Positions 45,929 to 54,363 of a DNA stretch of 64,000 bases are shown here, piece after piece. The DNA lies in NCBI RefSeq assembly GCF_900187855.1, contig NZ_FYEG01000006.1, positions 1 to 64,000 on the forward strand. The letters run 5' to 3'. Numbering within the stretch: the stretch's first letter is position 1; the number at the start of each line of letters is the position of its first letter. The DNA is from Actinomyces minihominis. GTDB taxonomy: Bacteria > Actinomycetota > Actinomycetes > Actinomycetales > Actinomycetaceae. The notes below the pieces were generated by a model. The model was not told the DNA's origin. It saw only the letters and a program-made list of their open reading frames with translations, and did not search any database. The translations under genes were made by a program, and so were the position numbers.

Positions 45929-46417
45929 TATTCCTCCATTGAACTGCACGAAAGTCTGGCGCGGGTCCTTAACTGTACCCGTAAGAGAGACGACATTCGC
46001 CGGTCTTGTAACTACAGGTTCTTGTCCAAAGTACCCGCTTTTTCAGACCCGGAGAAGCGTCCCCCCAAATGACAGGAAAATCTCTACTGCGGGCCCACAG
46101 AGATCTTGTACTTATAGCTTTAGTAGTAGTGGTAGCAGCTGTTGAAACTGTGGACATCCCTACTTTTCGCACTCTGTGCAACGAAATCAGCTGGGGATCA
46201 ATTGTTCACAGGTTCGTGGACAGTGAGGGGCTGATGTGGACTCTCCTAGCGACCAAGCTATGACTGTGCCCAATTTTCTTGTAGTTATCCACGAGGAATT
46301 ACAGGAATTGGGGAGAAACCGGAGTATTCAATTCACAGCCGGGAGATTCGGCTGGCCGTTGCTGGGAACTACAAGCGTGTTAGCTGTGAATTGAAGACTG
46401 GGAGAGAGAGCCCCTGA
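45929..46417. other. Predicted chromosomal replication origin (oriC)
   Basis: The 489-base noncoding spacer between dnaA and dnaN is visibly less GC-rich than its surroundings. It contains DnaA-box variants TGTGGACAT (46149-46157), TTGTTCACA (46202-46210), CGTGGACAG (46215-46223), TGTGGACTC (46235-46243) and TTATCCACG (46285-46293). An A/T-rich run near 46107-46127 is a possible unwinding site. The dnaA-dnaN spacer is the established origin in Mycobacterium and Streptomyces. Genes on both sides point away, and parAB lies nearby. Confidence 0.8.
46329..46393. repeat. Inverted repeat at the dnaA 3' end of the origin
   Basis: Arms CAATTCACAGC (46329-46339) and GCTGTGAATTG (46383-46393) are exact reverse complements, separated by 43 bases. 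They lie 25 bases beyond the dnaA stop. They could form the dnaA terminator stem or an origin structural element, and the long loop argues against a simple terminator. Confidence 0.55.
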
Positions 46418-47905
46418 CTAGCGCCTTCGAGGCTCATCACTGCCCCGTGCCTGCTTCTTGACCCGGTTGGTGATTTCACTCACATGGTTATAGGTTTCTC
46501 GTCGCTCAGCCATCAGTCCGGTGATCTTTTTGTTGGCGTGCATGACTGTTGTGTGATCGCGTCCGCCGAAAGCCTCGCCGATCTTGGGAAGTGAGAGATC
46601 GGTGAGCTCCCGGCACAGATACATGGCGATCTGTCGAGCTTCGACCATTGGACGGGAGCGGTCGGAACTGCACAGCTGCTCGATCGTGACGTCGAAGTAG
46701 GAAGCGGTTTGGCCCATGATCAGGGCTGCCGTGATGTCAATATCCTCGGGGTCATTGAGAAGATCCTTCAGAACCATCTGCGCCAACTGAAGGTCAATCT
46801 CCTGGTTGGTCAGATTAGCGAAGGCAGTTACCCGCAGTAGGGAGCCCTCAAGTTCGCGTATGTTGGCCGAAATCCTCGAGGCAATATACTCCAGTACCTC
46901 AGGGTGGACGCTGATTCTCTCGGCTGCGGCCTTCATCTGCAGGATGGCGATTCGTGTTTCAAGGTCCGGGGGCTGCACATCGGTTGTAAGGCCCGAGGCA
47001 AAACGACTTCTTAGACGTTCTTCAAAGCCTCCGAGGGCTTTCGGAGGGAGGTCCGAGGTTATGACGATCTGCTTGCCAGCATCGTTGAGGGCGTTGAAGG
47101 TATGGAAAAACTCTTCAACAGTCTCTTTCTTGCCCTGGATGAACTGGATGTCATCGATCAGAAGAATGTCGCTCTGTCGGTAGCGTTTCTTAAATGCATC
47201 TCGCCCTCCCTCACCAATTGCACTGATGAAGTCGTTCAGGAACTCTTCGGAGTTCACATAGGTGACCTTCAGGTGGGGATAGAGAGACAGAGCGTAGTGG
47301 CCGATGGCATGGAGAAGGTGGGTTTTTCCGAGCCCCGAGTCACCGTAGATAAAAAGGGGGTTGTAAGCGCGCCCGGGAGCTTCGGCAACCGCCAGGGCAG
47401 CTGCATGAGCAAATCTGTTGGAACTGCCGATCACGAAGGTATCGAACAGATACTTGGGATTGAGGGCGATTCTCTGGGTCGGCATGTTGAGCAGGTGGCG
47501 TCGAGAGCTGTCCGAGACGGGATCTCCGGGCTGGTAGGCGGCTTGATCGACCTTCTCAAACTCTGAAACCGACCAGGAATCGTGTCCTGGAACAGGATTT
47601 GAGGCATTTTCCGGCGTGACTGCGGGATCCGGTTCGGGATCCGGTTCCAGAGACTCATCCACGGTGACGGCGATGCGCACCGTTTTGCCCAGAGTCTCAG
47701 CAAGAGCATCGGTGAGCCGTGTCGACATCCGGTTCTCGATGTAGGACTTAGTGAAGTCGTTGGGCACAGCAAGGAGGATCGTCCCCTCAATGTCGCCAAG
47801 TGGCTTCACCATCTGTAAGAACGCAGCGTGAGCAGGTCCTAGCTCATCTGGGTTGACCTGGGCGACGACCCGCTCCCAGGCAGCTGTGAGCGAAGAACCC
47901 TCCAT
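46418..47905 (-). CDS. dnaA: Chromosomal replication initiator DnaA
   Basis: The initiator protein, 495 residues. An N-terminal helicase-interaction domain, a short acidic linker (about 90-140), and the AAA+ domain with Walker A GDSGLGKTH and Walker B LLIDDIQF are visible. The C-terminal DNA-binding domain has GGRDHTTVMHANKK. ATG 47905 (MEGSSL) is chosen because GGAAAGG lies eight bases upstream. The 29 codons open further upstream have no ribosome site. Confidence 0.97.
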   Translation of the reverse strand: MEGSSLTAAWERVVAQVNPDELGPAHAAFLQMVKPLGDIEGTILLAVPNDFTKSYIENRMSTRLTDALAETLGKTVRIAVTVDESLEPDPEPDPAVTPENASNPVPGHDSWSVSEFEKVDQAAYQPGDPVSDSSRRHLLNMPTQRIALNPKYLFDTFVIGSSNRFAHAAALAVAEAPGRAYNPLFIYGDSGLGKTHLLHAIGHYALSLYPHLKVTYVNSEEFLNDFISAIGEGGRDAFKKRYRQSDILLIDDIQFIQGKKETVEEFFHTFNALNDAGKQIVITSDLPPKALGGFEERLRSRFASGLTTDVQPPDLETRIAILQMKAAAERISVHPEVLEYIASRISANIRELEGSLLRVTAFANLTNQEIDLQLAQMVLKDLLNDPEDIDITAALIMGQTASYFDVTIEQLCSSDRSRPMVEARQIAMYLCRELTDLSLPKIGEAFGGRDHTTVMHANKKITGLMAERRETYNHVSEITNRVKKQARGSDEPRRR

Positions 47906-48324
47906 AAACAGCGCCTTTCCTTGAATTCTCCAAAAAATGCCAGTGACATTGCACACCGGAGAGCGATGGAATGTTCTCCCCAGCCTAGCCACCGATCTAG
48001 TTTTACACGATTGTGGAGAAAATTGTGGATAAGTTTGGAGGGTCTTACATCCTTGTGATTTAGCGGGTCTCGGGCCATCTCAAGCCTAATTCTCTGTAAT
48101 TCGAGGGACCTGTTCCACACGGGGCTGGGGATAAATACACCGATGTATCCACGGGGATTTCCACACCTGTGGACTGTTGTAAGTACAACGGCGCTCACGG
48201 CGGGGTTTATTGACCAGGGCAAGGGGTTCGTCGTAATCTGTTTTGGCATAAATGTGCCGTTTTGCGTTTGCTGAGCGGTGCTTGACCTGGCAGCGCAGTG
48301 CTGTCCTTCCTAGGAGTAATGAAG
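47906..48324. promoter_or_regulatory. dnaA-rpmH divergent spacer with DnaA boxes
   Basis: This 419-base noncoding region lies between the divergent dnaA and rpmH starts. It contains one perfect DnaA box TGTGGATAA (48024-48032) and variants TGTGGAGAA (48012-48020), TGTTCCACA (48111-48119), TGGGGATAA (48126-48134) and TGTGGACTG (48168-48176). The last forms a small palindrome with TCCACA at 48160-48165. Such boxes would allow DnaA autoregulation or make this a second half of a bipartite origin. Confidence 0.7.
48210..48239 (+). promoter_or_regulatory. Candidate rpmH operon promoter
   Basis: TTGACC (48210-48215) and TAATCT (48234-48239) with an 18-base spacer form a good housekeeping promoter about 85 bases before the rpmH start codon, within the dnaA-rpmH spacer. 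Confidence 0.55.
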
Positions 48325-48462
48325 ATGACGAAGCGTACTTTCCAGCCGAACAACCGTCGTCGGCACAAGGTGCACGGCTTCCGCCTGCGCATGCGTACGC
48401 GAGCTGGCCGATCCATTTTGTCGGCACGCCGCCGCAAGGGTCGCGCAAAGATCTCTGTCTGA
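48325..48462 (+). CDS. rpmH: 50S ribosomal protein L34
   Basis: A strongly basic protein of 45 residues, the standard L34 length, beginning [13 protein letters not shown] and ending GRAKISV. An ATG two codons earlier (48319) is only two bases from TAGGAG, whereas 48325 is eight bases from it and gives the canonical start. L34 is a component of the large ribosomal subunit. It leads the conserved rpmH-rnpA-yidD-yidC operon. Confidence 0.97.
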   Translation: MTKRTFQPNNRRRHKVHGFRLRMRTRAGRSILSARRRKGRAKISV

Positions 48463-48491
48463 TCCTTGGGTCACCGCTTGTAGGTGATGAG

Positions 48492-48875
48492 GTGCTTCGC
48501 GCGGAGAACCGACTGACCAGACAGGAAGGATTTGCCACCACCCTTAGAAAGGGAAGTAAATCCGGCAATAATGTCCTGGTTGTATCCGTTCTGCCAGTTA
48601 GTGATGATCGCCCGACCAGGGCCGGAATCATCGTTGGTAAGCGGCAGGTTCCCCGCTCGAGCGCACGTAATCGAATCAAGCGGCGTCTTCGGCCTCTGGT
48701 GCAATCACGACTAAGTCCACTTCCACGTGGATCAACTGTGGTGGTGCGTGCCCTGGGCGGTGCAGACAATGTGTCCAGCGAGGAGCTAGGCCGAAATCTC
48801 GACCGGCTTCTCGCTCTGGCACTTAAGAAGAGTCGGCGCCCGAGGGCCGTTGAGGCACCGGTGAACCATGAGTAA
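48492..48875 (+). CDS. rnpA: Ribonuclease P protein component
   Basis: The protein subunit of RNase P, 127 residues, which assists RNA-catalysed removal of tRNA 5' leaders. It begins [20 protein letters not shown] and contains the conserved RNA-binding block [15 protein letters not shown] 48492 is the only start that gives the normal family length. A much longer open frame continues upstream through rpmH in another frame and is rejected. It overlaps yidD by eight bases. Confidence 0.95.
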   Translation: MLRAENRLTRQEGFATTLRKGSKSGNNVLVVSVLPVSDDRPTRAGIIVGKRQVPRSSARNRIKRRLRPLVQSRLSPLPRGSTVVVRALGGADNVSSEELGRNLDRLLALALKKSRRPRAVEAPVNHE

Positions 48876-49161
48876 CCCACTGGTTGCCGTGTTGTTGGCA
48901 CCAATCAGGCTCTATCAACGTTTCATCTCTCCGCACATTGCTCCGCGTTGCCGTTACTACCCCAGCTGTTCACAGTATGCAGTGGAAGCACTGCATACCC
49001 ACGGTGCCATCAAAGGCTTCCTTTTGGCCACCGCCAGAATCATGCGCTGTAACCCCTGGAGCCGCGGCGGTGTCAACCACATACCTCCTAAAGGATCGTG
49101 GCGAGGACCAGAGTGGATCCCCCCGGATGACTGGGCAGGCCACGACATCGAAGAGGGCTAG
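48868..49161 (+). CDS. yidD: Membrane protein insertion efficiency factor YidD
   Basis: A protein of 97 residues with the family signature [22 protein letters not shown] split over its N-terminal half, then [13 protein letters not shown] and [12 protein letters not shown]. Several Cys residues and an amphipathic N-terminal helix attach it to the inner membrane. It supports YidC-dependent insertion. The start overlaps rnpA and yidC follows after 58 bases. Confidence 0.96.
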   Translation: MSNPLVAVLLAPIRLYQRFISPHIAPRCRYYPSCSQYAVEALHTHGAIKGFLLATARIMRCNPWSRGGVNHIPPKGSWRGPEWIPPDDWAGHDIEEG

Positions 49162-49219
49162 CCGGCTTCTTCACACCTGATAACTAGAACATTCGACTGC
49201 ATGATGTAAGGAGTCCCAA

Positions 49220-50557
49220 GTGGATTCAATCCTTCACCCGATTATTGTGGCGTTCGCCTGGATCTGGGTTTCCATCTATCGAGCGCTCACGTTCATCGGT
49301 ATTCCCGAAGGACCTGGTATCGGGTGGGTTCTCTCGATCGTTATCCTGACCGTCCTGGTTCGGTTCGCGATACTCCCCCTGTACATCAAGCAGACGAAGT
49401 CCATGCGCTCGATGCAGGTGCTTCAGCCCGAAATGCAGAAAATCACTGCAAAGTACAAGGGTAAGAAGGACTCGGTCTCTCGCCAGCGCCAAAGCGAAGA
49501 GACCATGGCGCTGTACAAGAAGCACGGCGCTTCTCCCTACGCCTCCTGTCTGCCCCTTCTGGTTCAGATGCCGATTCTGTTTGCGCTCTACCGCGTTTTC
49601 TACTCGGTCAGTCAGATCATGGACGGCACCTACGGATATGACGCCCTCGGCCCACTGAATGCTGCCCTGGCTTCAGATGTCGTTGACTCAACTGTTTTTG
49701 GTGTGGGACTTTCCCAGACACTTTCGACGACTCCGGGCATTGGCCACAAGGCCGTCTTCATCGTTCTCATTGCCTTCCTTGTGGGCATGCAGTTCCTCAC
49801 CATGCGTCTTTCGATGAAGAAGAACATGGCGCCGAACCCCGACCCCAACAACCCCATGGTTCGCAGCCAGAAGACGATGATGTACATCATGCCGCTGATG
49901 TTCGTCTTCACCGGTTTCATCTTCCAGATGGGTCTGCTTGTCTACATGGTGACGACAACAACCTTTGGTTTCTTCCAGCAGGTCTGGGTTAACCGCACCA
50001 TGCCAAACCCCGGTTCACCTGCGTTCGAAGACCTTCTGTCTCACCGTGAAGCACACTTTCAGAAGTGGGCTGCCCCGACTTTCGAATCGTATGAGAAGCA
50101 GTACGCAGCCCTTGATGGCGACGAAGAGGCCATTGCGTCCCTTCAGTCAGAAACTCTTGCTTCAGTCGAAAAGCACGCTGGGCGCCAGCATATTTACCGT
50201 AAGTTCCCGGATGACTGGACGATCTCTGAGAAGCTCGGGGTCTACCGAACTCTCGCCCTAGAACCATGGAAGTCCATCCCAGATGAGATCTGGATGAAGC
50301 AGTTGGTTATTGCCAAGGCTTCAAAGGAGCAGGTTGAGGCCGCTCGTAAGAACCGTCCCAAGAAGCTGTCGCGCGAACAGCGGATGCGTATCGCTGAACG
50401 CGAGCGAGTGGAGCGAGAGGCTGCGGAGAAGCGTGCCCAGCGAAACGCCAAGAAGTCTGCGTCCTCGTCGAGCAAGGGTGGTCTGACCCCCGAAGAAATC
50501 GAACGGCGTCGCCAACAGCGTCGCAAGGAAAGCCGCAACCAAGGCAAGAAGTCCTAG
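49220..50557 (+). CDS. yidC: Membrane protein insertase YidC/Oxa1
   Basis: An insertase of 445 residues with five or six hydrophobic segments. Oxa1-core landmarks are QTKSMRSMQVLQPEMQ (conserved cytosolic hairpin), YKKHGASPYASCLPLLVQMP and the late helices MYIMPLMFVFTGFIFQMG. The highly basic C-terminal tail (last 90 residues, Lys/Arg-rich) is typical for ribosome contact. The GTG start has AAGGAG six bases upstream. Confidence 0.96.
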   Translation: MDSILHPIIVAFAWIWVSIYRALTFIGIPEGPGIGWVLSIVILTVLVRFAILPLYIKQTKSMRSMQVLQPEMQKITAKYKGKKDSVSRQRQSEETMALYKKHGASPYASCLPLLVQMPILFALYRVFYSVSQIMDGTYGYDALGPLNAALASDVVDSTVFGVGLSQTLSTTPGIGHKAVFIVLIAFLVGMQFLTMRLSMKKNMAPNPDPNNPMVRSQKTMMYIMPLMFVFTGFIFQMGLLVYMVTTTTFGFFQQVWVNRTMPNPGSPAFEDLLSHREAHFQKWAAPTFESYEKQYAALDGDEEAIASLQSETLASVEKHAGRQHIYRKFPDDWTISEKLGVYRTLALEPWKSIPDEIWMKQLVIAKASKEQVEAARKNRPKKLSREQRMRIAERERVEREAAEKRAQRNAKKSASSSSKGGLTPEEIERRRQQRRKESRNQGKKS

Positions 50558-50611
50558 CCCCACACGGCTAGGCAAACCTACTTCAACAAGCAGTTCTAAT
50601 GGAGGAACGAT

Positions 50612-51265
50612 ATGGCAAACAGTGCTGAGCGTCTGAAGCACCTGGAAGAAGAGGGTGAGGTAGCGGCAGACTACCTCGAAGAAATTCTCGACATCATGGA
50701 CCTTGATGGCGATATCGAGATTGATGTCGAGAATGACCGTCCCTCGGTGTCTATCATCAGCGAGGATCCCAACTCGAAACTGAACCGGCTGGTTGGCGAG
50801 GACGGTGAGGTGCTTGAGGCTCTTCAAGAACTCACCCGTCTGGCAGTGCAGAGTTCCATGGGTGAGCGTTCTCGGTTGATGCTGGATGTTGCAGGCTATC
50901 GTGCTCGCCGCCGTGCAGAACTTCAGAGCATCGCAACGAAAGCTGTCGCCGAAGTCGAAGAAACTGGAGAACCTGTTCAGCTGGAGCCAATGAACCCGTT
51001 TGAGCGTAAAGTTTGCCACGACGTAGTAGCAGCTGCAGGATTGGCATCAGAGTCCGCCGGCAGCGAACCTGAACGAAGTGTGGTGATTTTTATGCCCGAT
51101 CATCGGGATGCTGCTGAAGAGGTTCCCTCTCAGCACGAACTTGTAGAGGAAGGTTCTGAGGTTGACCACGAGACCGCGGAAGCCCTGGCTGAAAGCGGGA
51201 GCGTCGTGGGAGGATCGGGTCTTGAGGGTGACCTCGCTGCAGCAGAGATGGCTGTTGAAGACTAA
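50612..51265 (+). CDS. khpB: KH/R3H RNA-binding protein KhpB (Jag)
   Basis: A protein of 217 residues. A Glu/Asp-rich Jag N-terminal segment leads into a KH domain (about 35-100, with LVGEDGEVLEALQELTRLA) and an R3H domain (PMNPFERKVCHDVVAAAG). About 45 mainly acidic residues extend beyond the R3H domain. Jag/KhpB proteins bind RNA with KhpA and influence envelope synthesis. GGAGG precedes ATG 50612. The stop overlaps the rsmG start (TAATG). Confidence 0.93.
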   Translation: MANSAERLKHLEEEGEVAADYLEEILDIMDLDGDIEIDVENDRPSVSIISEDPNSKLNRLVGEDGEVLEALQELTRLAVQSSMGERSRLMLDVAGYRARRRAELQSIATKAVAEVEETGEPVQLEPMNPFERKVCHDVVAAAGLASESAGSEPERSVVIFMPDHRDAAEEVPSQHELVEEGSEVDHETAEALAESGSVVGGSGLEGDLAAAEMAVED

Positions 51266-51885
51266 TGGAGTCCCCAAATGACCTCACTCTGAGCCTTTTT
51301 GGTACAGGAGCTTCTGCGGTTGAAGCCTTTGCGAACCTCCTGGCTGAAGAGGGGGAGAAGCGGGGTCTAATCGGCCCCAAGGAAGCCGAACGGATCTGGT
51401 CGCGACACATCGTCAACTCGGCCGCTCTGCTTCCCTTCCTTCCCTCAAGGGGGTCATTGATTGATGTTGGGTCGGGTGCCGGACTGCCGGGACTGGTTGT
51501 CGCGGCCGCCCGCCCTGATCTTGACGTCATCTTGGTCGAACCCATGGAGCGTCGCTGTGAGTGGCTTTTTGAAGCCTCTGAAACCATTGGCTTGGACAAC
51601 GTGCAGATCGTACGTGACCGTGCCGAAAACATCGGTCGTAAGCTGCGCGCGGATGTTGTTACCGCAAGGGCCGTTGCTGCTTTGCCCAAGCTTCTTCGAT
51701 TGACCTCCAAGATGGTCGCCCCGGGTGGTCGTCTGTTGGCCCTGAAGGGCCGGCGTGCCGGGGAAGAAATTATTGAGGCGAAGGACGAGTTGAAGCGGCG
51801 TCACCTAACTGCCGAGCTTCATGAGGTCGTCTCTGTCATGGATGGTGAGATCACCTACGTGGTTGAGTGTCGACGTACTGTTTAA
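51265..51885 (+). CDS. rsmG: 16S rRNA (guanine527-N7)-methyltransferase RsmG
   Basis: An SAM-dependent methyltransferase of 206 residues, also called GidB. The SAM-binding motif I is IDVGSGAGLPGL, the next acidic motif is DVILVEPMERRCEWL, and the C-terminal region has APGGRLLALKG. It methylates N7 of G527 in 16S rRNA. It is translationally coupled to khpB and followed by a hairpin. Confidence 0.95.
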   Translation: MESPNDLTLSLFGTGASAVEAFANLLAEEGEKRGLIGPKEAERIWSRHIVNSAALLPFLPSRGSLIDVGSGAGLPGLVVAAARPDLDVILVEPMERRCEWLFEASETIGLDNVQIVRDRAENIGRKLRADVVTARAVAALPKLLRLTSKMVAPGGRLLALKGRRAGEEIIEAKDELKRRHLTAELHEVVSVMDGEITYVVECRRTV

Positions 51886-51907
51886 ACATGCTCTGACCTG
51901 CATGTTT
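51884..51907 (+). terminator. Hairpin after rsmG
   Basis: An 8-bp perfect stem (AAACATGC, 51884-51891, with GCATGTTT, 51900-51907) and an 8-nt loop overlap the rsmG stop. The T content of the 3' arm may allow intrinsic termination, and read-through to parA is possible. Confidence 0.45.
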
Positions 51908-52008
51908 GTCCTCGATTGATTCTGAGAGCAGGCAAGGTTCGACCGGACTGTAGGTAGGGTCCAAAAGTCACTCGACGAGTTGTCTTCGAGGTGTCGGAAG
52001 GGCGAACT

Positions 52009-52926
52009 ATGCTGGCGGCAATGAAAGGTGAACTTGTGAAGCAGTTTGTTGGTGGGGACTCACCTATCGCAGATCGTCTGGCCCGGAACTACTCGGACTT
52101 TGAGAAACTTACCAATGTCGTGCTGCCCAAGCCCTCTGGAACTCCGATCCTGGTTGTCGCCAATCAGAAAGGTGGGGTTGGCAAAACCACTACTGCGGTG
52201 AACCTCGCGGCGGCGTTAGCAAAGGGTGGCCTCAAGGTTCTCCTGGTTGATTCTGACCCCCAGGGTAACGCTTCAACTGCATTGGGTATTCCCCACGCAG
52301 TGGGGACCCCGTCCACATACGAGGTGCTTCTAGGAGAGGTCGAGATCAAAGATGCACTCGTACCCTGTGAACAGGTTGACGGCATCCTGGTCTGTCCCGC
52401 CACCATTGACCTTGCTGGGGCAGAGGTTGAACTGGTTGACGAACCCGATCGGCCGTTCCTTCTTCGCTATGCACTAGAGGACTTTTTTGAAGATGAGACG
52501 GCTCGGGACATCAAGCCCGACCTCATCCTCATCGACTGTCCCCCATCGCTTGGTTTGCTTACACTCAATGCATTTGTGGCTGCTACCGGGATGATTGTCC
52601 CAGTTCAAGCCGAGTACTATGCACTAGAGGGGCTCTCGTTGCTTCTGAACACCATTGGTAGAATACGCACGGACCTCAACCCAAAGCTCAACGCACCATT
52701 CATTCTCATGACAATGGTGGATGGCCGAACCAGGCTTAGTACGGAAGTTACCAGCGAAGTCCGTAGTCATTTCCCGAACCGGGTATTTGAGACCGAAATT
52801 CCTCGATCCGTGCGGATTTCGGAGGCGCCTTCGTATAACGAAACAGTCATCACCTATGACGAACGTGGTACCGGTGCAGTTGCCTACCGTAAAGTGGCCA
52901 TAGAGCTTGCAGACGCACTGAAATAG
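52009..52926 (+). CDS. parA: Chromosome partitioning ATPase ParA (Soj)
   Basis: A deviant Walker ATPase of 305 residues. The motif K54-GGVGKT60 carries the signature lysine. DSDPQGN and [11 protein letters not shown] are the A' and B motifs. ParA binds DNA nonspecifically as ATP dimers and is driven by ParB to segregate origins. ATG 52009 has GGAAGGG six bases upstream. An upstream GTG at 51991 and downstream ATG 52021 are less well supported. Confidence 0.96.
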   Translation: MLAAMKGELVKQFVGGDSPIADRLARNYSDFEKLTNVVLPKPSGTPILVVANQKGGVGKTTTAVNLAAALAKGGLKVLLVDSDPQGNASTALGIPHAVGTPSTYEVLLGEVEIKDALVPCEQVDGILVCPATIDLAGAEVELVDEPDRPFLLRYALEDFFEDETARDIKPDLILIDCPPSLGLLTLNAFVAATGMIVPVQAEYYALEGLSLLLNTIGRIRTDLNPKLNAPFILMTMVDGRTRLSTEVTSEVRSHFPNRVFETEIPRSVRISEAPSYNETVITYDERGTGAVAYRKVAIELADALK

Positions 52927-52939
52927 AGGGGTTAGCTAA

Positions 52940-54265
52940 ATGTCCGAAGAACTTAGGGATCCGGTTCAGCGGGCGAGGACCCGCCGACCGGCTAGGGGGC
53001 GCAGCGGTCTTGGTCAGGGTCTGGGCGCGCTGATTCCAGATACAGAACCTTCTGAACCAACTGACTCCAAACCGCTAGACGTTCTTTTCCCCGATCTCAC
53101 CGGTTCGACGGGTAAGGCAGCCGTAAAGCGTGGTGGTTCAGCTCGGGACCTGCTTTCTCCCCGGGGCAAAATGGGGTCAAGCCCCAGCGCCAAGGGCCGC
53201 AAGGGTTCCGGTGGGAGCAGTAGAGTTGTGGGGCGTGGTGGTCAAAATGTTTCACGTGAAACACTAGACGCTAGCGCCGAAGCGGCTGGGTTCGAAGTTG
53301 AAGACTTAAACCCGAGGAACAGCGTCGATGTTTCACGTGAAACATCGACAACTGTGGAACCGACACCTCTGCCACAAGATTCCGATTTGGTGGTGGTTCC
53401 AGGAACGACTTTCGGGCACATCGATCCAGGATGGATCATTCCCAACCTCAAACAGCCACGTCAGGTATTTGATGAGAACGAAATTCTGGAACTCTCTCAG
53501 TCGATTCTTGAAGTCGGTATCCTGCAGCCCATCGTGGTTCGGCGTATTACAGAAGAGAGCCTCCGGGAACCAGGCCAAGCTGAGCGTCTAGAGCAAGCGT
53601 TAAAAGAGCAGCCCGAGGCGCGTTATGAGCTAATTATGGGTGAAAGACGGTGGCGTGCTGCTCAGAAAGCTGAGCTGGATTCCGTTCCCGTGATAGTTCG
53701 TTCGACGGGTGAAGACGAACTGCTTCGTGAAGCGCTGATAGAAAACATTCACCGAGTTCAGCTGAATGTTTTGGAAGAAGCCGCAGCATACTCGCAGCTC
53801 ATGGATGATTTCGGATATACCCAAGAGCAGCTTGCGTCCAAGGTCTCCAAGTCCAGACCACAGGTTGCTAACACCCTTCGCCTTCTCAGACTGCCTGGTT
53901 CGGTACAGCGAATGGTTGCCGCCGGAGTATTAAGCGCTGGTCATGCGCGGGCCATTCTTGGGCTTGCCTCACAAGCCGAGATGGTCCAACTTGCTGAGAA
54001 GATTGTCCGCGAGGGACTCTCTGTCCGTGCTACTGAAGAACTAGTGAAGTTTGGTAGACCTGAGGCTGCAACGCGCGTAAAGAGAACTGCTCCGGTTCCC
54101 AGCATTGAGGCGCAAAGAGTTGCCGATGCCGCTGCATTCCGTCTAGAAACTTCTGTCAAGGTGATAACAGGGGCCAAGAAGGGTCGATTGGTTATTGAGT
54201 TTGCTGATCAGGCAGATCTGGACCGGATCGCGGTCGAACTTGGACTCTTGACCACGGATCAGTGA
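52940..54265 (+). CDS. parB: Chromosome partitioning protein ParB (Spo0J)
   Basis: A protein of 441 residues, longer than typical (about 300-350). The N-terminal GLGQGLGALIP motif is the ParA-interacting segment. A disordered linker of about 100 residues, the CTPase domain with GERRWRAAQKA, a central helix-turn-helix region and a C-terminal dimerisation domain follow. The linker codons carry two perfect parS sites. It follows parA by 13 bases and has GAGGGG upstream. Confidence 0.96.
   Translation: MSEELRDPVQRARTRRPARGRSGLGQGLGALIPDTEPSEPTDSKPLDVLFPDLTGSTGKAAVKRGGSARDLLSPRGKMGSSPSAKGRKGSGGSSRVVGRGGQNVSRETLDASAEAAGFEVEDLNPRNSVDVSRETSTTVEPTPLPQDSDLVVVPGTTFGHIDPGWIIPNLKQPRQVFDENEILELSQSILEVGILQPIVVRRITEESLREPGQAERLEQALKEQPEARYELIMGERRWRAAQKAELDSVPVIVRSTGEDELLREALIENIHRVQLNVLEEAAAYSQLMDDFGYTQEQLASKVSKSRPQVANTLRLLRLPGSVQRMVAAGVLSAGHARAILGLASQAEMVQLAEKIVREGLSVRATEELVKFGRPEAATRVKRTAPVPSIEAQRVADAAAFRLETSVKVITGAKKGRLVIEFADQADLDRIAVELGLLTTDQ
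53248..53263. promoter_or_regulatory. parS: parS site 1
   Basis: TGTTTCACGTGAAACA, the exact 16-bp ParB-binding palindrome conserved across bacteria, lies within the linker coding region of parB and encodes part of VSRET. Confidence 0.95.
53329..53344. promoter_or_regulatory. parS: parS site 2
   Basis: A second exact TGTTTCACGTGAAACA sits 81 bases (27 codons) after the first, in the same reading frame, again encoding VSRET in the parB linker. Confidence 0.95.
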
Positions 54266-54297
54266 CTCGAGAGCCCTTTCCGCGACATCCTGTGACA

Positions 54298-54337
54298 AAA
54301 GTGCCGACCCCTTCAAACTTGAAAGGGTCGGCACTTT
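54298..54337. terminator. Bidirectional terminator between parB and the aminotransferase gene
   Basis: A perfect 13-bp outer stem (54298-54310 with 54325-54337) is extended by a 3-bp inner stem after one mismatch, with a 6-nt loop. A and T tracts flank both sides, so it can stop the convergent parB and aminotransferase transcripts. Confidence 0.85.
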
Positions 54338-54363
54338 GTCTCAGATTGCCTTTGGGGCAACTC

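Noticed and set aside
45929-46417. Possible small genes inside the dnaA-dnaN spacer
   Set aside because: Short frames up to about 64 codons exist but have no ribosome site or family resemblance, and the region carries origin features.
48252-48875. Extended plus-strand frame of 207 codons ending with rnpA
   Set aside because: The upstream part crosses rpmH in another frame and contains no RnpA-like sequence. The real start is GTG 48492.
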